In this document: one piece after another, positions 52,701 to 61,700 of the stretch
How the letters are laid out: each line of letters opens with the position of its first letter
Position numbering within the stretch: position 1 is the stretch's first letter
DNA from: Callaeas wilsoni
Lineage: Eukaryota; Chordata; Aves; Passeriformes; Callaeidae
Reading direction: 5' to 3'
Assembly: GCA_013398955.1 (NCBI GenBank)
Contig: VWPU01003113.1
Span: 1-64,000 of the forward strand
DNA: 64,000 bases
Position numbers and translations under genes: made by a program
The notes under the pieces: generated by a model
Database searches by the model: none
The model's input: the letters and a program-made list of their open reading frames with translations, nothing else
What the model was told of the DNA's origin: nothing

Positions 52701-55700
52701 ACAGCTAATCTACTATGAAATTCATACGGGTCCATGTTTAACAAAATCAAACATTTAGAATACATGTAAACACAAACAGACTAAGAGGAAAATTCTCTCA
52801 GTAGACATCAACAGTTCCCAAGAACGAATCAAAGCTACTACTGACCACAGCACTGGCATACACATAGAAAAACAAAATTGCATAAAGAAAATTTGAGCAT
52901 ATTCTTACCAGCAAACTGTAAAACTGTTTAATCAAAACAGAAACTACTCGCAGCAAACGCATACAGATGGGAAAGTATGGTTTTTCCACTGGTGCTGGGG
53001 AAGATGAGGTGGTGGAACCTTGCCTGAATTTGATATTTGGGGAGAAGAGCTTTATAACAAGAGGGCATACCCTTTCTTTAAGAAGAAAACTGAATTCCTG
53101 ATGCTGAAAAAGGAAACAGAAAAAGTTATATGCAGGTATTCCTTAATTGCTACCAGTAGCTCTGATTATGCATCTTATTTACATTTGTAATTAGGATCGA
53201 GCAGTCTGAAATCATGTAAATCTTGGTAGAAATTACAATCAGGAAATGAAAAGGCGGAACTGCAGACACCACTGTAAAGCTACCAAAAAGCATAAAATTA
53301 CAATGGTCAAGTTCATGCCATGCACCCCTCTTCTTGTATTTTGCAAGTAGAAATAGGCTGCTAATACATCATTTATATATTTATAATTTTTTAAAATTTA
53401 CCTACTGTCAGCTAGTAAAACACATTACTGCAGGATCATGGTGCATTTATACGCAGTAGATGCATGCAATTCACAGTCTTGATTCTTACTTTACAAGTGG
53501 TGTGAGGTTAATGTTTTTGTAGAAATAACAATTCCACAAATTTAGTTATAGAGCTGTCATAAATTAGGCAAGATAAGAAACTGCATCTCTGGAGGAGATC
53601 TAAACAGCAAAACCAAAAGTGAAACGGAGTAAAATATACTCTACAAAATGTATAAACATAAACAAAGTGTTTGGAAATAGAAAAACATGGTCAAAAAGCA
53701 CAGGGAACTTTTCTATTAAAAACCCCCCCAAATACGTAAAAGCTACAAGTCCTTCAGGAAAACAGTATTCATGTTAAATTAAAGAGGATTTAATGAAGTG
53801 TAGATTTTACTACCTATGTGAGTGAATAAAAGTCTTCCTGTTTTCCATCCAAGAACTACTCACTTGTAAAAACACTTGTGGAAAGTCATTGAGGACCGAT
53901 TCAAGAAGTTCAAGGCCAAATGTCCGCGTCATTTCCGTCATACCCACGAGCCAGTAGGGAGCATCAGCATTAACTAACTGACAAAGATCCTTAGAAAGAA
54001 ACACAGTAACACTTACATTTTCTGTACAGTCCTGTACCAAGACAGTTTCCCAAGTTTATAATGAAATCTACATGCTCTCCTCTTTTGTGAATAGTTTTCT
54101 GATTTCAACATAATTTTTCTTTAAATACTTTTTTACATCAATTATAAAGTATAGAAAACGTTGAAAAGAAATTTTAAACTTTGCTGGTATCCTTGTAGCA
54201 TGTGTGTTCATTTCTGCCCTCAAAAATATCTCAATACCAGTGAATTTGCTAAGTCAAGAAGATTTTTATTGGTGTTGTGAATGCAACTACTCCTTTTCAT
54301 TACATACTTGCCTTTAATGTCCAATACCAAGCACAAGAAACAGGACTGAACTACAGTTGCAGCGTTTTGCTCTGTATTGGGTCTGGCTGAGATGGAGTTG
54401 ATTTTCCCCACAGCAGCCCTCACAGTGCTGAGCTTTGCATTGGTAGCTAGATAGGTGCTGATAACACATCAGTGTTTTGGCTACATCTGAATTGCATTGG
54501 CACAGCCTCAGTGCTGTCTCTCAAGATTTCTTGCCACCGCCACCAAGGGGCTGGGCAAGATCCTGGGAGGGGACACAAAAAAGGTCATCCCAAATTAACC
54601 AAAGAGATATTCCATACCTCAGTTATAGAACCTAAGAAATGGAGGAGGAAGGGAGGCATTCATTATTTACAGTGTTTGCCTTTGGGAACAACCACCAGGC
54701 ATTCTGAAGCTCTGCTTCCCAGGAAGTGGCTGAACATTGCTTGCTGAACATTGCACTTTGCTCATGCACATGTAAACTTTTGCTTTTGCTTTAGTAAACG
54801 GCCTTATCTCAACCTATGAATTGTTTTCCATCTTATTTTCTCTCCCCATCCAGATGGGACAGGGAGTGGTAGAGCAGCTTGGTGGGCACTTGAGAGTCCA
54901 GCCAGGGTCAACTCACCACAGGCTCCCAGAAATAACAATCTTGAATTTAATGCAGACATATATGCTTAGCTATCATTTAAGATTTACAGTAAAACATTTT
55001 CCAAGGCCACTCTGTCTTTATTTTCCCATCAATCCCCTGTGATACAGCATATCATCACCACTTAGAATAAACAGCATGAGAAAACCCAAGGCTCTGGTTA
55101 AGGACATTGTCAATATGCCAATAGCAAATTCTTGGAATTTCTTAAAGAGATGTTGAAGCACCCAATCTTAACTGGAAATATGTAAATATATGCTCCCAAA
55201 CTACCTGAAAGAGCATATATGCATCCTTAGCACAAGGCTTCAGTGTACTGACAGATCTTCTATTACTATTCCCTTGAACTGCAGCTGGCTGTTCAACAGC
55301 ATCTGCGCAAAAAAACAAAACAAAGTTTTGTGAACAATGGAACTGTTAAAAAAATCAAGTATGCATTAAGTGTTCTTAGAGGAATATTCTTTGAGAATGG
55401 CCACGTAATTCTTCCACAACTTATCATATCTATAGAAACAAACATTAGATTGACTACCAAAGATCATCAATACCAAGCACTGCTTTCCAATGTTCTCTTC
55501 AAAACTACTACTGTCATGTATTTCCTACTCAGAAATCTATGGTACCTGCACCATAAATGACATCTTCACCTCAAATCCCTTCACAGTACTAACCTGAAGA
55601 CCAGTTCTCACAGCTTGAAAAAAAAAAGCTAGGTTTTATATATTGGTGCACTGAATTGGACTGACACAATGGCAAAGATTTCACCTCCTTTAAAAATAAG

Positions 55701-58700
55701 TGCGTGCATAAAAGACAGTTAAAATCAATGATGTCTGTGACTTTTTTATAGCATCTATAGACATTTTACTTCTTCTTTATCTGAAAAAGAAAAATCTGGT
55801 ATGTGTAAAAAAAGCAGGTAAATAAAAGCAAGCTGAGTAAGCAGCATGCCCACCTTTGCATCGTTCATCTTCAGCAACCACTCTCTCAAACACGACAGTC
55901 ACTACCTGCCGCACCGTAGCTGCCGCAGTGTTATTTGTGATATTATCTTTTGTGAAGTGCAATCGAAAGCAAAGTACAATTGCCTGAAAGGAAAAGAAAC
56001 AGAAAAAATATCACCTTACAACAATACATTTCATCTTTTAGCTAAGAGTCAAGAAGGTTCATGGATTGAGGAATGCTTTCTGCTACAGTTTGTCAAAAGG
56101 TTGCCCAAAAAAAAAAAAATCCTTAATAAATTTTAAATTTGAAGAACCAGAAAAAGTTTCATGGATCACCAAAAAACTCTTTTGTAACCCTTCCCAAAGG
56201 CAATCAAAAAGTGGTATTAACTGAACACATTACAATGTGTCAATAAAAGTACAGTCATCATACAGAGAATACACAGTAATCATCACACAGAACAACTTGT
56301 ATGAATATTAATATCAAGAGGACATTAGGATTGTAAGGTTAATCACAGAAATGTCAGTCAACTCCAAAGCTAAAATGTCATTCCTTTCCTACACTGAATC
56401 ACAATACTTTCACAATCATGTTGCCTGGACTGCTATTATTCCTAAGATGTGCATTTTAATGTGTCATTGTGCTGGCAATGACCTGAATACTTTTTCCCAC
56501 TGCACTCTGTTATTACCTCTAACTCATAGTTTAATACTTACCTGTTTTATAATGAATTTTGAAAATTAACATCTGTATGTGAGTGAAACCTGTGTTTCTT
56601 GTTCTTCTGTCCATATACTGTGTCCTTGCAGTTGCAAGAACCTCAACCACACCTGGCCATAGTGCTACATGCATACTAGATCCAGAATTTTCTTTTGCCT
56701 CTTCCTCATGTCTATGATTTGTGGACTCTACTCAAGATGACATTGCCAAATTAGTTTGAAATCTTACAACAGTTTGACTGGAACATGACCACACAATACA
56801 TGTCTCGCTGAAATCGATTTTTTACAAGTAATCTAGGAGAGAAACTTACTTTAAGCAGAGTTTCACAATTCACAGATGAGTAAACAATGTTGCTTCTTTG
56901 AAGAAAAGTATCTTATAGTTTAAATTAAAAGGGACTAGGTCCTTATTTTTTGGTTTAGTTGAAACATAATGTCCAAAATGTTTCATGTTTAAAATTATGA
57001 GCCAAAGTTACTACTGAAAGAGCAATAACTGGACTGTATTCAGAGATTTAAGACTGTAAAAGAGATTTAAGGCAGAGTGGAAGGCAGTTTCTTTTAACAA
57101 TTTCTCTGCTAGTGAGAGTTTATTTACACTATGCCATGTGCTCTGATTCCATTTTGAAAACATACAACAAATTTAACAGGTGAGAAGGATAGGCATTAGC
57201 TCAGTGTTTTTATTTCAAGTTCCTATTAAGTCCAAAATGCATTATTGTGGAGGAATTACAAAACACATGGAAAAGGAAGCTAAAAGAAATCCTGTTTTCA
57301 GAGTCTAGCCATAAAGACAATAGGGACACAATAGAATCAAGAAAGCATCCTCCTCATCCATTGTTTTCACATGCTTCATACATAAAATTTCCCCATTTTT
57401 CCTCTTGGATATTTTAAAGTTCTGTAGTTGACACCAACAAATTCTTACCTTGGACAGTGCTTCATCATGCACAACTGTATTGGTTGTTAAAAGTACAAGA
57501 ACTGTCTGGAGCAACTTAAGTTCTTCAAGACTGTTCTCCATCAATTGCCAAAGCATATTAATAATGTTTCCTGCTGCAGCCTGTGAAGAAATAATTTTTT
57601 TCCAACTATTACAATATTTGCATACTGGTATATCATGTGTACATATGTAAGAGTATCATTGTCATAAAGGCATATCATAATTGAATGTGCCTGTTTGTCC
57701 GCGCCATAGGACTACATCGAGAATATAAAGCCAATTTCATTGTCATAAACTTCCCAAAGTATTTTTAAAGAACTGACAGCAGAAATGTCTTAATATGCAG
57801 TACAACTTAAAGCCTGTACTTAATTTTCTACTTGGAAATGTGGAAGACACAGTAAAAATATATTTTGCCCTCAGAATTCACTCGTATCAGAGAGAAAATA
57901 GTGTAATTTTACATTATGCAAGCACAACTGAAGGTGTATTTTAACAGCATTATTTTCATCAGCTTCCTAACATACTATAGATGCAGTACCATAATATATC
58001 ATGATATTTACTACTGCAGAAAATGTGCATCTGTTTTACCTTATTTTTTAAAATAAAATGTAACAGAAGCACAATAATGTTACTGCACAGAGTATATTTT
58101 GTGGATGCAGAAGGTCCATCACATGTTCAGTTCCCGCAGTGTAAGAATGCGAACTAAATGAGCTGGTTTCAATTTTCGTGAATTTCCTTCTAGAAGTTAC
58201 TAATAATTCCTCGCTTTTTTTTTTTTTAATGGTGTAAAAGGTTTTCCTTCAAATTACTGAAAACCAGATACGAGTAAAATATTTTGTGGACTATTTTCAT
58301 TATGATATAGAGAGTCTCCTAAAACAACTCATTCACCTTTCATTTGAGGTCTGTATTTCTCACTCTGAAATATTTAAGTTTTTGTATAAAGATCAATCTT
58401 ACCTCTGAAACAACTTCATGAGACATGAGCCTCTGTATGGCTGCTAGACACAGCTGAGTGATCTTTGGTTCTTTTGTTCCACAACCCATCAGAAAAGGCT
58501 GAACCACCTCTGAGCTGTTCTCTTTCAATGCTTTTAAAGAGAAATATGGTAGCAGTCAATGTTTAATACTTTGAAATATACAATGCAAAAATTGTTAATC
58601 ATACCTATCAACAAAAAGCAATCTCCAGTCTTGGAAATTTGGGATTTACACGTGGACCACATGGAAAAGCCAAGTGAAGACAGCCACTGGGCTGACACAG

Positions 58701-61700
58701 TTCACTTCCACGATTACCCTGGCCAAGGCTCAAATTCCAAGCACCTTCTCCCTTACACACTCAAGTGACTTTCTAAATCCAAAGCATCCACTTAAGAGTC
58801 CATGTGGTTAGCAAGAAGGTGTAAGGTTCTGCCACCTTCAGAGCTCTCCCTGGCCTTTCCACAGGAACCAGCCTGAGGCTGGTAGCATCGTCCTTCTCTG
58901 CTTCACCTCAGCACCTAATGCAGGAGCAATACAGTGCGACACAGAGCAACATTCCAAAGCACAGGGCAGGAAGGGGAAGAGCAAACTGCCACTGGCAAAA
59001 CAGGAGAGGAAAGAGACTGGACTCTTTGTATCCTGGGTATGTTCACCTGGCTGTGAATTTGTCAAACGGTGTTTTAGTGACAAAGGGTAGCTTCTTAAAA
59101 TGAACTTTTGCCAGGAGAATACCAGTTTCCATAAACTTCTCTCTCTTTCTTCTTTTTTTTTTTTATTAAGCTTCCTAATGAATATAACATCCTACACTGG
59201 CATTTAAAACCGTTTTTTTTCCATAAAAGTAATTCAATAAATCTGAGATAATAAAATTTTAAAATATTAAAATATTAAAAATATGAAAAGAAAGCATGAC
59301 TCTGACTGATGAGTGGTTTTCCATTTGCAGGTATGTTTGCTGATTCATGCAAACTTCTAAGATTTTAGCCGCTCATCACCATTTCAGATACGAAAAATTT
59401 CCTCACAGTTCAAAGCTCAATGTGTGTTCTTACACTGAATGTCATACACTAGTGTTTTAGTCTATGTGTAGTAGAAGAAATGTACTCACGAAAAGTTTCA
59501 AACGCTTTTCAGAGGACAGTAGTTACCACAAACAAAAAACACATTCTCACATAAAAAATGCAAACATGATCTATACTACTAAGCATCACTATAACTAATT
59601 TGGAAAAAAAATGAAACAAGTAAAAACTACAAAAATACACTTTAGTGATATTTTCCAACTGAAACACCAACTGACTCAGAAGTTTCTACAAAAAAGAGAG
59701 GCTATTATAAATTATGGATGCCAACTTTCTATAAGATAATAGTTGTTACAGGGTGATATCAACACTCAGTCCAGTTTCAACAGCCTCTTCAGAGTCAGTG
59801 CAGGCTCTATGTCCACCTGACATTTCTGAACCGCCACTAAATTCTAACTATCAAGCAGAAAAAAGCAAGCAAAAAGATACCACAAAACATTTATCCTTAA
59901 CATGAAATTCGAGATATAGTTCTGAATGGCAAAAATGGCGTGAGTTACTAAATAACAAGACAAAGAATAAATTAAAGCCTTTTACAGTATTTTCTTCTAT
60001 AATCCATTAAAAGCAACAATCTTATAACAGAACCCACACAAGTATTTTTACTTTAGGAAGCTGAAAAACTAATGTTTTCTAGATCTGCTTTGGTATCCAT
60101 CTGGTTTTACAGCAACCAGGCACACAGGGTGATTTTTGGGGCTCTGCTGTTCAGGGGGTCTGGAGCTAAACTTTGATGATTCCTTCTAACAGAATATTCT
60201 GTGATCACGTGATTCTGTGACTGTATTAGCTTCAGTCTTAAAATGTACAATAAATTTATTATTGCCAGGTCTGCCTCCATTTTCCTACCAATTTATGGCA
60301 GAATATATTAAAAAAGAAATCTATCTTACTGAACAGATGAGAAGGTTTTGGAAAGTGTAACTTAGCCATTCATTTCATTCACAAGATTATAATTCTGAAT
60401 TTTTAGAAGAACTCCTAAACTATAAGTTTTTGCACATCTCAAAGCCACATGGAAATAATTTCTCAAATTTTTCTCTTGTGATTTAAGGCTTTCTCCTCCT
60501 CTGGAATTTCTCAAATTCTTATAAATAAATTATAAAGCATGTACACACTGCCAAGAATGAAGACTTTGAAACAGTTCACCTTAACTTTCCCAAGAGAAAG
60601 AAAGAAGTTAGACCAATGACCTCAAATTTCTGGCAGGTTAAACGTATCCCACCAAAAATAACAAAGATTTTTAAGATTTTCATAAAGATTTTAAGCCTGC
60701 ATCTATTTTCCTGAAAATTATAATCCTACACAATGAAATGCTTCAAGAAAGCATCAGATCAGCTTATTCAAAACAATCTGATACAGTTCTTATCTGTTAG
60801 TGAAATGACGGTTTACATAAAAATATTTTTAAAAATCATATCTTGATCAAAATATTTGTATTACTAGAATGTCTTGTAGATGTTCTTAAACCATCGATCA
60901 GTCAAAAAGTATCCACTAGATTTCATAATTACATTGTAGCATTTTGCATCTTTATTATTACTGAAGTATATATATTATTTTTCTTCAGAAGATTTTAAAT
61001 ATTAGATAGACAATCTCTTGACATTAACTTATGTATAACATTAGCTTATAACTGACACCTCAAAAAATACAAGAATTGATAAAGAAATGAGTCTGTTTAA
61101 TGACATTATGCTTTAACTGTGAAATGATAGGATAATGTGCAGGCAAAGTACATTTTCCCAGTACAAAACTGTGGAACGGAGAGGGGGGAAAAAGTTATTA
61201 TCCTATTAGCAAAGATTAACTAGTCAAAATAACTTTTAGGACCTGCTGGTTTCCCAAACCTCTTAACAACAAATCTGTGCAGGTTTTTTGAATGAAATAA
61301 ATACTAAATACATTCTAGTTTAAACTCTCCAAGAGAAAATTATTTTTAAAATTTTACCAACTACCAGAAAGTGTTCCCTCAAAAAGATGAAAGAAAAGAC
61401 TGCCCACTCATTACTAAATTAAATGATCTTTCCTATCTCTTCCCTTTGAAAACTGAAAAACAGAGAATTTCACAGGATTAGAAACTGGCTTTCTAAAATA
61501 CAAACTACTTTATGCAGTAGTATGTTTTGACAGCTTCCCAAATGGCTAACTATTGCATTCCCTTTTTCATTTGTGTATTTTGATATAGCTGACATTACCT
61601 GGCATACTTTTCCCACTTATGCCAGCATTCACGACAGCAGTAAAAACAAGGAAAATAAACAAATAAAAAAGAGGCATTAAAGTAAAATACTGAGGAGTGG

